From NCBI RefSeq assembly GCF_017814915.1, contig NZ_JAGIPZ010000006.1, positions 243,538 through 307,537 on the forward strand: a stretch of 64,000 nucleotides of DNA, in the 5' to 3' direction. This document shows, piece after piece, positions 31,984 through 41,351 of this stretch. Origin of the DNA: Herbaspirillum sp. LeCh32-8. GTDB taxonomy: Bacteria; Pseudomonadota; Gammaproteobacteria; Burkholderiales; Burkholderiaceae_D. How positions within the stretch are numbered: the stretch's first letter is position 1; each line of letters opens with the position of its first letter. The notes below the pieces were generated by a model. That model saw only the letters and a program-made list of their open reading frames with translations, did not search any database and was not told the origin of the DNA. A program made the position numbers and the translations under genes.

Positions 31984-33192
31984 TTGAAGAACATCATCAA
32001 ACGCGCGGCATTGTCGGCCGCCGTCTGCGCCGCGTTCGGCGCATCCCTGCCGGCCCAAGCCGCCGGCGACACCATCAAGATCGGCTTCATCACCGACCTG
32101 TCGGGCACCTACGCCGACATGGACGGCCAGGGCGGCATCGAAGCCATCAAGATGGCCATTGCCGATGCCGGCGGCAGCATCAACGGCAAGAAGATCGAGT
32201 TCGTCTTCGCCGATCACCAGAACAAGGCCGACATCGCCGCCAACAAGGCGCGTGAATGGTTCGACCGCGACGGCGTGGACATGCTGGTCGGTGGCGTGAA
32301 CTCCGCCGCCAGCCTGGCCATGGGCAAGGTCGCGGGCGAGAAGAAGAAGGTCTTCATCTCGGTCGGCGCCGGCACCACGCGCCAGACCAACGAGGAATGC
32401 AACGCCTACACCATCCAGTACGCCTACGACACCACCGCGCTGGCGCGCGGCACGGGTGCGGCCATCACCAAGCAGGGCGGCAAGTCGTGGTTCTTCGTCA
32501 CCGCCGACTACGCCTTTGGCACCTCGCTGGAGAAGGACACCAGCGACGTCGTCAAGGCCGGCGGCGGCACCGTGGTGGGCCAGGTGCGTGCGCCGCTGGC
32601 GACCTCGGACTTTTCGTCCTTCCTGCTGCAGGCGCAGTCCTCCAAGGCGCAGATCCTGGGCCTGGCGGTGGCGGGCGGCGACATCATCAATGCCATCAAG
32701 GCGGCCAACGAGTTCGGCGTGAACAAGACCATGAAGCTGGCCGGCCTGCTGATCTTCATCACCGACACCCACGCGCTGGGCCTGCAGGTCACGCAAGGCA
32801 TGTACCTCACCGACGGCTGGTACTGGGACATGAACGACCAGGCGCGTGCATGGGGCAATCGCTACTTCGGCAAGATGAAGAAGATGCCGACCATGTTCCA
32901 GGCCGGCGATGCCTCCGCCGTGGGCCAGTACCTGAAGGCGGTCAAGGCGGTGGGCGGCACCGACGCCGACAAGGTGATGGACTACCTGCGCAAGAACAAG
33001 ATCAACGACTTCTTCACCAGCAACGGCGTGGTCCGCCCGGACGGCCGCATGGTGCACGACATGTACCTGATGGAAGTGAAGAAGCCGTCGGAATCCAAGC
33101 GCCCGTGGGACTACTACAAGCTGGTACAGACCATCCCCGGGGAGCAGGCCTACATGACCAAGGCCGAGTCGAAGTGCGCCCTGTGGAAGTGA
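31984..33192 (+). CDS. Branched-chain-amino-acid-type ABC transporter substrate-binding protein
   Basis: A 402-residue periplasmic binding protein of the LIV (Peripla_BP_6) class. A signal peptide (LKNIIKRAALSAAVCAAFG to about residue 28, ending AQA) precedes IKIGFITDLSGTYADMDGQGGIEAIKMA, the usual start of the fold. Start codons are a tandem pair of TTG (31981 and 31984) after the strong GGAGGAG at 31971-31977; no ATG is available. No permease or ATPase genes lie next to it, so it must work with a transporter encoded elsewhere. Linked to the two dehydrogenase genes, it probably brings in their substrate or a precursor. Confidence 0.88.
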   Translation: MKNIIKRAALSAAVCAAFGASLPAQAAGDTIKIGFITDLSGTYADMDGQGGIEAIKMAIADAGGSINGKKIEFVFADHQNKADIAANKAREWFDRDGVDMLVGGVNSAASLAMGKVAGEKKKVFISVGAGTTRQTNEECNAYTIQYAYDTTALARGTGAAITKQGGKSWFFVTADYAFGTSLEKDTSDVVKAGGGTVVGQVRAPLATSDFSSFLLQAQSSKAQILGLAVAGGDIINAIKAANEFGVNKTMKLAGLLIFITDTHALGLQVTQGMYLTDGWYWDMNDQARAWGNRYFGKMKKMPTMFQAGDASAVGQYLKAVKAVGGTDADKVMDYLRKNKINDFFTSNGVVRPDGRMVHDMYLMEVKKPSESKRPWDYYKLVQTIPGEQAYMTKAESKCALWK

Positions 33193-33292
33193 TCACGGCC
33201 GGCGCAAGCTGACATAACAAGCCGGGCGGCTGATGCATCGCCGCCCGCACGATTTTGAGCACCAAGTCTGATGTGGATCGGACCATGTTCAG

Positions 33293-33324
33293 CGCATCCC
33301 GGGAAACCGGGGTGCGTTTTTTTT
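33293..33324 (+). terminator. Terminator after the dehydrogenase/binding-protein genes
   Basis: A 10-bp stem CGCATCCCGG/CCGGGGTGCG with one G-T pair, a GAAA loop and eight T residues (33317-33324). It lies 100 bases after the binding-protein stop. Confidence 0.85.
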
Positions 33325-33486
33325 CGTCCGTCGGGGCTCTGCACGTCGATCAGATCAAGCGAGTGTGCTCAGATGTGTTTCGTGAAGTGCGGCACAGGCT
33401 TAACGACGCTGGGTCCTGACCTTCGTCAGGGCGACAACTCTGTGGCGACTCGAACCGGCAGCGGTTCAAGTCCCCTCTTCAGTGTC

Positions 33487-33506
33487 GTCCCGGCGCAGGC
33501 CGGGAC
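33487..33506. repeat. Short palindrome of the dispersed GTCCCGGC type
   Basis: GTCCCGGC and GCCGGGAC flank a GCAG loop, with CCAG following. This matches the style of short dispersed palindromic repeats (REP-like) of many proteobacteria. The gap 33193-33545 otherwise holds the terminator and nothing else I recognise. Only one copy is in the window. Confidence 0.4.
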
Positions 33507-33545
33507 CCAGTGTCGTTCGTCGCGTTCGTGTGACGTTGACGACGC

Positions 33546-34007
33546 TCAGCTACGACGCATCACCTGCGGACGCATCGATACACCCAGACGATTCCACGCA
33601 TTGATGATCGCCACCGCGAAGGTGATGTTGGCGATCTCGGATTCGCTGAAGTGCTGCTGCATCAGCGCGAAGGCGGCGTCTTCTTGCTCGCCGTCCTGGT
33701 TCTTCAGGTCGGTGAAACGCTCAGCCCAGTTCAGCGCGGCGCGTTCCTGTTCGGTGAAGAAGGCGATCTCGCGCCAGGCGGCCAGGGTGTTCAGGCGCTG
33801 TTGGTCTTCGCCGGACTTGAGCAGGTCGTGCGAATGCATGTCGGCGCAGAAGGCGCAGCCGTTGATCTGCGACACGCGCAGGAAGATCAGTTCCAGCAAC
33901 TTGGGATCGACGCCGCTGGTGTGCACGGCCTCGCTGGCCTTGAGCAGGGCGTTGAAGGCGGGCGCGGCGAGCTTGGTGTGTTGCAGGCGTTGCTTGAAGT
34001 CCGACAT
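33546..34007 (-). CDS. Carboxymuconolactone decarboxylase/AhpD-like protein, partner of the ECF41 sigma factor
   Basis: A 153-residue AhpD-fold protein. The redox-type motif CAFCADMH gives Cys51, Cys54 and His58, as in alkylhydroperoxidase AhpD-like enzymes, and the family core continues (LNTLAAWREIAFFTEQERAAL, FAVAIINAWNRLGVSMR). The ATG at 34007 follows AAAGGAGAA. Genes of this carboxymuconolactone-decarboxylase type are the usual partners of ECF41 sigma factors, and the ECF41 gene lies directly upstream on the same strand. An exact ECF41-type promoter precedes it, so it should be the direct target of that sigma factor. The substrate is unknown; a peroxide or electrophile is a reasonable guess. 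Confidence 0.92.
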   Translation of the reverse strand: MSDFKQRLQHTKLAAPAFNALLKASEAVHTSGVDPKLLELIFLRVSQINGCAFCADMHSHDLLKSGEDQQRLNTLAAWREIAFFTEQERAALNWAERFTDLKNQDGEQEDAAFALMQQHFSESEIANITFAVAIINAWNRLGVSMRPQVMRRS

Positions 34008-34066
34008 GGCTTTCTCCTTTGGGTTGGGATGGGACATCGGCATGAATTGCCGCTGTACCTCCACAA

Positions 34067-34093
34067 GACGGAGCAGCCGGTCGGCTTGTGACA
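34067..34093 (-). promoter_or_regulatory. ECF41-type promoter
   Basis: On the minus strand the sequence is TGTCACA, 16 bases, then CGTC, exactly the motif described for ECF41 target promoters. Transcription would start near 34060 and run into the AhpD-like gene with a leader of about 50 bases. Confidence 0.85.
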
Positions 34094-34121
34094 GCTTTTG
34101 CGAAAAAAGTGAAAAAAGATC

Positions 34122-35108
34122 TCAGGCGGCCAGGGTCTGGCGCGCGATCGCGGCCAGCTTGTCGGGATTGCGCACTACGTAGATCTCGGCGATGAGGCCG
34201 TTCTCGGTCTCCAGCACCTGGGCTGATTCCAGCTTGCCATCCACATAACGCAGCAGGCCGGGGCTGCCGTTGATCCAGGCGGCGCGATAGGCAATGCGTT
34301 GGCCGAAGCGGCGCATGTTGGCGTAGTACAGCCAGGAGATGCGCTGTCCCGAGAACAGCGGGTGGGGGAAGGACGACACCTTGCCGCCGCCGTCGCCGAT
34401 CAGGCGGGCGTCTTCCGCCAGCAGGCTCAGCATGGCCTCGCGCTCGCCGCTTTGCACCGCCTGCATGAACTTTTGCAGCAGGGTGTGGTGCGCTTCGCGG
34501 GAGACGGCATTGGGCGAGCTGGAGGCCGCGCGCAGCGCCTTGCGCGGCGTTGCGCTGCGCGGGCCGGCATCCTCCTGCCGGGCCAGCCGTTCGCGCGCGC
34601 GATGCACCAGCTGGCGGCAGCCGGCTTCGCTCTTTTGCAGGATGGCGGCGATGTCGGGATAGTCGTTGTCGAACACTTCGCGCAGCAGGAAGGCGGCGCG
34701 CTCCTCGGGTTTGAGGCGCTCGAGCAGCAGCAGATAGGCGAAGGAGACGTCGCTGTGCTGTTCCAGCAGCGACTCGGGCGAGGGCGCCAGCATGGCGTGG
34801 CCGAACAGGTCGATATCGGGGCCGGCCTCGGCCAGGTCCACCAGCGGCTCCGGCAGCCAGTGGCCGACGTAGGACAGGCGTTCCTGCTGCGCCTGGCGCA
34901 GGCGGTCGATGCACAGCCGGGTGACCACGGTGACCAGCCAGGCCTCGGGCGAATCCAGCGCCGCGGCGTCCTGGTTGTGCCAGCGCAGCCAGGCATCCTG
35001 CAGCACGTCGTCGGCGTCGCTGCGCGAGCCCAGCATGCGATAGGCGACGCCGAACAGGCGCGGCCGGTGCCGGCTGAAGATATCGATACCGCCGGCGTCG
35101 GCGCTCAT
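34122..35108 (-). CDS. ECF41-family RNA polymerase sigma factor (SigJ-like)
   Basis: A 328-residue ECF sigma factor. Region 2 (about 12-75) shows RPRLFGVAYRMLGSRSDADDVLQDAWLRW, and region 4 (about 120-175) shows LLLERLKPEERAAFLLREVF followed by AAILQKSEAGCRQLVHRARERL. It lacks a separate anti-sigma gene. Instead it has the fused C-terminal SnoaL/NTF2-like domain (about 205-328) typical of ECF41. All three family motifs are present: WLPEP (84-88), DGGGK (239-243) and NPDKL (314-318). In this family the C-terminal domain tunes activity in both directions. Target and partner is the AhpD-like gene downstream. The stop of hemB lies ten bases upstream of the sigma ATG, so hemB transcription may read into it. 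Confidence 0.95.
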   Translation of the reverse strand: MSADAGGIDIFSRHRPRLFGVAYRMLGSRSDADDVLQDAWLRWHNQDAAALDSPEAWLVTVVTRLCIDRLRQAQQERLSYVGHWLPEPLVDLAEAGPDIDLFGHAMLAPSPESLLEQHSDVSFAYLLLLERLKPEERAAFLLREVFDNDYPDIAAILQKSEAGCRQLVHRARERLARQEDAGPRSATPRKALRAASSSPNAVSREAHHTLLQKFMQAVQSGEREAMLSLLAEDARLIGDGGGKVSSFPHPLFSGQRISWLYYANMRRFGQRIAYRAAWINGSPGLLRYVDGKLESAQVLETENGLIAEIYVVRNPDKLAAIARQTLAA

Positions 35109-35118
35109 GGCGGGCGGC

Positions 35119-36147
<1,029 letters not shown>

Positions 36148-36276
36148 TCAGTTCAAAATGAGGCTAACGGACGATAACCTAGAATAAATTCTAGATATTT
36201 CTCGTTAAATTCTGAAAGTTGCCGGGTTTTGGGGCGGACTCGACAACCTTCCTTGAAGATTACTTTATCTTGTGTT

Positions 36277-36385
36277 CGGGCAATTCGTTGCCCCCCGCTT
36301 CCCCTTCCCTCCCTGAGCGGGGCCGATCGCGCGAGCGAAAGGCGTTCGGCCCTGGAGATGGTTCACTTTCTCCAGGGTCTTTTTT
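36277..36385 (+). ncRNA. Candidate small RNA between hemB and engB
   Basis: Both neighbours are on the minus strand, yet the plus strand ends in a clear terminator: a 9-bp stem 36350-36358 with 36369-36377 followed by TCTTTTTT. Upstream on the same strand are two more hairpins, GGGCAA-TTCG-TTGCCC (36278-36293) with a stable UUCG loop, and CCCCGCT...AGCGGGG (36293-36322). A weak promoter (TCGACA at 36240-36245 and TTATCT at 36265-36270, 19 bases apart) would start an RNA of about 109 bases with the UUCG hairpin at its 5' end. No open frame is convincing. I do not match it to a known RNA family. Apart from this and the hemB leader, the 303-base gap holds nothing else. Confidence 0.4.
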
Positions 36386-36441
36386 CTCTCCTCCGGTTTT
36401 CCTCTTTTACCTTTTTTCGATCCAATGCGCCTTGTCGGCGA

Positions 36442-37158
36442 TCATTGTTCGGTCTGGTCGTCGGTTGCGACCTGCGTCTCGCCGGTGTCCGGCTCATCCA
36501 GCAGGCCGGCCATTTCCAGGATGCGGTCGTTGGCCTCGTCCAGCCCGATGCGCTTCAATGCCGAGAACAGCTGGGCCGTGAACGGGAAGGGCTTGCCATC
36601 CGCATCGACATAGCTTTCCAGGAAAGTGCGCGCCTGGCGCAACGCGTTGGTGGCGTCGTTGCGGTTGAGCTTGTCGGCCTTGCTGAGGATGCAATGGATG
36701 GGTTTGCCGGTGGGGGCGAACCACTCGATCATCTGGATATCCAGCTCGGTGAACGGGCGGCGCGAATCGACGATCAGCACCAGCGCGGCCAGCTGCGGAC
36801 GCAGGCGCACGTAGTCGCCCAAGAGCGCCTGCCAGTGATGCTTGGCGCCGCCCGAGACTTCGGCGTAGCCGTAGCCCGGCAGGTCGACGATCATCGCGCG
36901 GATCTCGTCCGGGCGCGCTTCGTCATTGCGGTGCTGGCCCACGTGGGCGCCGCCGACGGAGAAGAAATTGATGTGCTGGGTGCGACCCGGCGTCTTCGAG
37001 GCGAAGGCCAGGCGCTTCTGGTTGCACAGGATATTGATCGCGGTCGACTTGCCGGCGTTGGAACGGCCGGCGAAGGCGATTTCCGGCACGGTAGTCTTGG
37101 GCAGGTCCCGCAGATGGTTGACGGTGGTGAAAAAGCGGGCTTGCCAAAGTTGCGACAT
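36442..37158 (-). CDS. engB: Ribosome biogenesis GTP-binding protein EngB (YihA/YsxC)
   Basis: A 238-residue GTPase needed for 50S assembly. G1 is [12 protein letters not shown] (29-40), G2 region is [14 protein letters not shown]3 is [11 protein letters not shown] and G4 is LSKADKL. The start is the ATG giving [16 protein letters not shown], the family N terminus; upstream in-frame codons run into the divergent gap. The C-terminal 20 residues after the GTPase fold are acidic and variable. Divergent transcription from the cytochrome c4 gene is the usual arrangement in betaproteobacteria. Confidence 0.96.
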   Translation of the reverse strand: MSQLWQARFFTTVNHLRDLPKTTVPEIAFAGRSNAGKSTAINILCNQKRLAFASKTPGRTQHINFFSVGGAHVGQHRNDEARPDEIRAMIVDLPGYGYAEVSGGAKHHWQALLGDYVRLRPQLAALVLIVDSRRPFTELDIQMIEWFAPTGKPIHCILSKADKLNRNDATNALRQARTFLESYVDADGKPFPFTAQLFSALKRIGLDEANDRILEMAGLLDEPDTGETQVATDDQTEQ

Positions 37159-37333
37159 GGTGGGGGGAAATCCGAAAGAGGGGACTGGAAACGCAGAAAA
37201 GCTATTGTACAATGGCCCGATACCCATTGCCGTGTTGACGCCAAGCAATCAAAAAATATGGCGGCCATTGGAGACAGGTCAAAAGACCGGCATTTGAGTA
37301 GGGGGCAGCCAGCCGCCAAACGGGCAGAATCGC

Positions 37334-37601
37334 AGAGCGTGTTAGGCACTTTTACAGGCCCCGCGTTCGGTCGAGGAGAGTGCAGGGCAAGGCGCGGTGT
37401 GCTGTACAGGGCGGTGCCCTGTACGAGCATCGCAACGCTGACATGTGCTCTCCTTGACCGAACCCTTCGGGCAGCCCCGCGAAGGGACCGTCTGCGGCGT
37501 TGCGACGCCTTGCCGTAGCACCGCTACGGCGCGTTGCCGCGCCTTGCAGCCAATCCCTTCCCGGGGCTGCGCGGGGCCTGTAAAAGTGCCTAATACGCTC
37601 T
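37334..37601. mobile_element. MITE-like element with 32-bp terminal inverted repeats
   Basis: The ends 37334-37365 and 37570-37601 are inverted copies of each other over 32 bases with one mismatch (core TTAGGCACTTTTACAGGCCC). Inside are a second inverted pair (37366-37380 with 37449-37463, 15 bases, one mismatch), a TACAGGGC/GCCCTGTA hairpin and the perfect palindrome GCCGTAGC-ACC-GCTACGGC at 37512-37530. No transposase or convincing open frame is present, and no clear target duplication is seen. It fills most of the 477-base gap between engB and the cytochrome c4 gene and ends 34 bases before the cytochrome start. A large structured regulatory RNA is the alternative reading. Confidence 0.55.
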
Positions 37602-37635
37602 AATTCCACAACCACAATAAGTATTAGGGTGACGA

Positions 37636-38298
37636 ATGAACCGTGCCTTTTCCCCATTCTTGCAGTCCGTGTTTGTTGCAGTGCTGGCAGTGTCTTCCCT
37701 GGCACATGCCGCTGATGAAAAAAAAGCAGTAGCCAAAGCCGATCCGGCCAAAGGCGAAACCCTCTACACCAACGGCGATAACGCCCGCAACATCGTGGCC
37801 TGCGTGTCCTGCCACGGTGCCGCAGGCAACTCCACCATCACGCAGAACCCCAAGCTGGCCGGCCAGCATGAGGCTTATATCGCCAAGCAGCTGATGAACT
37901 TCCGCACGCCGGAGCGCAACAACCCGGTGATGTCGCCGCTGGCCAAGGCCCTGACCGACGAGGACATCAAGAACCTCGCGGCCTTCCTGTCGGCGCAGGC
38001 GCCCAAGCCCGGCGCGGCCAAGAACAAGGACACCATCGACCTGGGCAAGCACATCTGGCGCGGCGGCATTGCCGCCAAGAACGTACCGGCCTGTGCCGGC
38101 TGCCACAGCCCCAACGGCGCCGGCATCCCCGCGCAGTATCCGCGCCTGGCGGGCCAGCATCAGGACTACACCGTGGCCCAGCTGACCAACTTCCGTGGCG
38201 GCGGCCGCACCAACAGCCCGCAGATGACGGCCATCGCCGAGCGCCTGTCGGACAAGGAAATCAAAGCGGTGGCGGACTACATCGCCGGCCTGAAGTAA
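37636..38298 (+). CDS. Cytochrome c4 (diheme)
   Basis: A 220-residue periplasmic electron carrier to terminal oxidases. Signal peptide residues 1-26 end in AHA. Two class I cytochrome domains follow, each with one heme site: CVSCH (56-60) and CAGCH (153-157). Each domain has a distal Met candidate (NPVMSPLAK and SPQMTAIAE). The repeated LAGQHxxYxxxQLxNFR block marks the internal duplication typical of c4. Gene order engB, c4, resB, ccsA is shared with other betaproteobacteria. The MITE-like element sits in its promoter region. A terminator follows. Confidence 0.95.
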   Translation: MNRAFSPFLQSVFVAVLAVSSLAHAADEKKAVAKADPAKGETLYTNGDNARNIVACVSCHGAAGNSTITQNPKLAGQHEAYIAKQLMNFRTPERNNPVMSPLAKALTDEDIKNLAAFLSAQAPKPGAAKNKDTIDLGKHIWRGGIAAKNVPACAGCHSPNGAGIPAQYPRLAGQHQDYTVAQLTNFRGGGRTNSPQMTAIAERLSDKEIKAVADYIAGLK

Positions 38299-38321
38299 GC
38301 GTCGGGTGGCAGTCAATAAAG

Positions 38322-38350
38322 AGGAGCGGCAGGGGTGTCGCTCCTTTTTT
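38322..38350 (+). terminator. Terminator after the cytochrome c4 gene
   Basis: Arms AGGAGCG and CGCTCCT enclose a 10-base loop and are followed by six T residues. Termination here separates cytochrome c4 from the NTF2-like gene. Confidence 0.85.
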
Positions 38351-38461
38351 ATTTGTTGGTGTTAACATCGCTACTTTGGAAATAAATGTTACCCCCGTCG
38401 TTAGAGTCGCAACTCGCACAGCTGTCCGTGCGTTTTTTGAGTCTAACTTTGGAGGTGTGTT

Positions 38462-38953
38462 ATGAAGTTTCAAGCGCAATGCAAGGCCCGTGTGGGGCGT
38501 TGGTACTTTCTTATTGTCTCTGTGGCCATGATGGCGGGGCTGACCGTGACGGCTCCGGCGAGTGCGGCAACGCCCGAAGAAGAGATCCGGGCCATGTCAA
38601 ATGAAATGCTGGCCGCGGCCAACGAGCACAACGTCGACAAGCATTTGAAGTACTACGTCAAAGAACCCGACCTGATCTTTGTCTACAATACGAAAAAAGT
38701 GAGGGGCTGGGATGCATTGCATGTGCAGCAGACCGCTTGGTGGGGTAACGGAAAAACCGATGCCGTGTATACGAGGGAAGATCAGCCGGTTTTTCAGGTG
38801 CTCTCCCCCGATCTCATGTTGGAAACGGCAAGCATCGGTTCAGTTCGCACGCAGGCAGACGGCAAACAGCTGCGCTCCATGACCATTTATTCCGCTGTGT
38901 GGCAAAAGCGCCCTGAAGGCTGGCGCATCGTCTATTGTCACGAATCTTCTTGA
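38462..38953 (+). CDS. Exported SnoaL/NTF2-like protein
   Basis: A 163-residue protein with a signal peptide (about 1-35, ending ASA) and one NTF2-like domain: EEEIRAMSNEMLAAANEHNVDKHLKYYVKEPDLIFVYN, then a C-terminal VWQKRPEGWRIVYCHES strand typical of the DUF4440/SnoaL group. Such proteins bind small ligands or act as scaffolds; no enzymatic function can be assigned. GGAGG lies six bases before the ATG. It lies between the cytochrome c4 gene and resB, but after a terminator, so it likely has its own promoter. Confidence 0.8.
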   Translation: MKFQAQCKARVGRWYFLIVSVAMMAGLTVTAPASAATPEEEIRAMSNEMLAAANEHNVDKHLKYYVKEPDLIFVYNTKKVRGWDALHVQQTAWWGNGKTDAVYTREDQPVFQVLSPDLMLETASIGSVRTQADGKQLRSMTIYSAVWQKRPEGWRIVYCHESS

Positions 38954-39045
38954 ACACCCCTTCAACGCCTGTGTGGCAGGAGGCCTGTTGACGGCTTCCT
39001 GCCGGAGGACGGAGCAGGGCTGAGCAGTATTTAAAGGTAGCACTT

Positions 39046-41193
39046 ATGACAGGCAGTACCGCAGGCATACAACTCAGGACCCGGCAGCGCTGGCTCGGCG
39101 ACGCGGTGGAGCTGGTGTCATCGATGCGTTTTGCCATCAGCCTGTTGACGCTGATCGCCATCGCCTCGGTGATCGGCACGGTGATGAAGCAGAACGAGCC
39201 GATGCCCAACTACGTCAACCAGTTCGGCCCGTTCTGGTTCGAGGTGTTCAACAAGCTGGGCCTGTATGCGGTGTATTCGGCATGGTGGTTCCTGCTGATC
39301 ATGGGCTTTCTGGTGCTGTCGACCTCGCTGTGCATCGCGCGCAATGCGCCCAAGATGCTGCGCGACGTCAAGAGCTGGCGCGACAACGTGCGCGAGCAGT
39401 CGCTGCGCAATTTCCACCATAAGGCCGAATGGCGCATCGCCGGCGCGCCGGCGCAAGCGGCGGCGGTGTTGGCCAGGCAGGTGGCCGGCCGCGGTTACAA
39501 GGTCAAGCTGGTCGACAAAGACGGCAGCACCTTGCTGGCGGCCAAGCAGGGCGCGGCCAACAAGTGGGGCTACATCTTCGCGCATGCGGCCATCGTCATC
39601 ATCTGCCTGGGCGGCTTGCTCGACTCCGACTTGCCGATCCGCTTCCAGCAATGGTTCTACGGCAAGCAGGCCTTCGCCGGCAACGGCATCATCTCGCAGA
39701 TCCCCGACCGTTATCGCCTGGGTATCGGCAACCCGACCTTCCGCGGCAATACCATGATCCCGGAAGGTTCGACCAGCAGCACCGCCATCATCCCGCAGCA
39801 GGATGGCGTGATGATCCAGGACCTGCCGTTCTCCATCCACCTGAAGCGCTTCATCATCGAGTTCTACTCGACCGGCATGCCCAAGCTGTTCGCCAGCGAA
39901 GTGGTAGTGCGCGATCATGAGACCGGCCACGAAACCGCCGCCACCATCAAGGTCAACGAGCCGCTGATCTACAAGAACGTGGCGATCTATCAATCCAGCT
40001 TCGAAGACGGCGGCAGCAAGTTGAAGCTGGTCGGCTATCCGATGCGCGGCGCGGGCAACGGCCATTTCGACTTTGCCGGCGAAGTCAGCGGCAGCACGCC
40101 GCTGCCGCAGGGCATGGGCGACTACACGGTGGAGTGGAGCGGTTTTCGTCCCTTTAACGTGGAAAACATGAACACCGCCGGCAGCGCCGCCGGATCGGGT
40201 TCGACTTCCGGCGACGCGCGCGCAGTCAACGTCGGCAAGTCGGTCAACAGCGGCTTCATGGGCAACCTCGACAAGCACCTGGGCTCCAGCGCCAAGAGCG
40301 TCAACACCAAGGACTTCAAGAACGTCGGCCCGAGCGTGCAGTACAAGCTGCGCGACAAGACCGGCCAGGCGCGCGAGTACTTCAATTACATGCAGTCGCT
40401 GCAGATCGACGGCGCCTACGTGTTCCTGGCCGGCATGCGCGAGCAGCCCGACCAGCCGTTCCGCTACCTGCGCATTCCGGCCGACGACAACGACAGCGTG
40501 GTCGAGTGGATGCGCCTGCGCGCGGCGCTGGCCAATCCGGCCCTGCGCCAGGAAGCCGCGCGTCGCTACGCCCGGCAGGCGATCTCCAGCGGCCGCGAAG
40601 CGCCGGCCGCGCTGCGCGAGCAGCTGCAGCAATCGGCCCAGCGCGGACTGGATATCTTCGCCGGCGACGGCAAGGTGTCGGGCTTCATCGCCGTCACCCG
40701 CTTCCTCGAGAAGCTGCCCGCCGCCGAGCAGGAAAAGGCCGCCGACATCTTCATGAAGATTCTCAACGGCAGCATGTGGGAGCTGTGGCAGGCCGCGCGC
40801 GCCGCGGACGGCCTGGAGCCGGTCAAGAGCGACGAGGCGCACGGCAAGTACTTGCAGCTGGCGATCAACGCGCTGGCCGATGCGGCCTTCTATCCGGCGC
40901 CGGTGTTCCTGCAGCTGACCAGTTTCACCGAGATCAAGGCCTCGGTGCTGCAGGTGACGCGTTCGCCGGGCAAGAAGGTGGTCTACCTCGGTTGTTTGTT
41001 CCTGGTGCTGGGCGTGTTCGCGATGCTGTACATCCGCGAGCGCCGCCTGTGGATCTGGCTCAAGCCGGACGCCGACGGCGCCGGCAGCCAGGCCCTGATG
41101 GCCATGAGCACCCAACGCAAGACGCTGGATTTCGAGAAGGAATTCGAGCAGATGAAGGCGCGCCTGACCGGCACCAACGGCAGCGCTTCCTGA
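39046..41193 (+). CDS. resB: Cytochrome c biogenesis protein ResB (Ccs1)
   Basis: A 715-residue membrane component of the system II heme delivery and ligation complex. N-terminal membrane segments (MRFAISLLTLIAIASVIGTVM; YAVYSAWWFLLIMGFLVLSTSLC; GYIFAHAAIVIICLGGLLDSD) precede a large periplasmic domain, and a last segment lies near the C terminus (KVVYLGCLFLVLGVFAMLYI). RRLWIWL then turns into the cytoplasm. The family name rests on this topology and on the ccsA-type gene downstream. DsbD, encoded at 25009, would supply reductant for the apocytochrome thiols. Confidence 0.95.
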   Translation: MTGSTAGIQLRTRQRWLGDAVELVSSMRFAISLLTLIAIASVIGTVMKQNEPMPNYVNQFGPFWFEVFNKLGLYAVYSAWWFLLIMGFLVLSTSLCIARNAPKMLRDVKSWRDNVREQSLRNFHHKAEWRIAGAPAQAAAVLARQVAGRGYKVKLVDKDGSTLLAAKQGAANKWGYIFAHAAIVIICLGGLLDSDLPIRFQQWFYGKQAFAGNGIISQIPDRYRLGIGNPTFRGNTMIPEGSTSSTAIIPQQDGVMIQDLPFSIHLKRFIIEFYSTGMPKLFASEVVVRDHETGHETAATIKVNEPLIYKNVAIYQSSFEDGGSKLKLVGYPMRGAGNGHFDFAGEVSGSTPLPQGMGDYTVEWSGFRPFNVENMNTAGSAAGSGSTSGDARAVNVGKSVNSGFMGNLDKHLGSSAKSVNTKDFKNVGPSVQYKLRDKTGQAREYFNYMQSLQIDGAYVFLAGMREQPDQPFRYLRIPADDNDSVVEWMRLRAALANPALRQEAARRYARQAISSGREAPAALREQLQQSAQRGLDIFAGDGKVSGFIAVTRFLEKLPAAEQEKAADIFMKILNGSMWELWQAARAADGLEPVKSDEAHGKYLQLAINALADAAFYPAPVFLQLTSFTEIKASVLQVTRSPGKKVVYLGCLFLVLGVFAMLYIRERRLWIWLKPDADGAGSQALMAMSTQRKTLDFEKEFEQMKARLTGTNGSAS

Positions 41194-41351
41194 TTATTGG
41201 CAATTGGTTAAGGTCGGCACGCAGCACATAAGAGCCGGCCGTTACAGATGACGGAGACCGTGCCGCCGACATATGGCGGTTATCATCCTGCGGATATATG
41301 GGTTGGCGGCGAGGCCGCTAGCATGGCCGCAGGAGTGCAGTGGAGAACGGA

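Noticed and set aside
36240..36385. Possible 6S, 4.5S or RNase P RNA in the hemB-engB gap
   Set aside because: The 5' and 3' ends do not pair into a 6S-type rod, and no SRP or RNase P core sequence is present. It is kept only as an unclassified candidate small RNA.
39118..41115. A 665-codon minus-strand frame over resB
   Set aside because: Antisense shadow of a certain membrane-protein gene.
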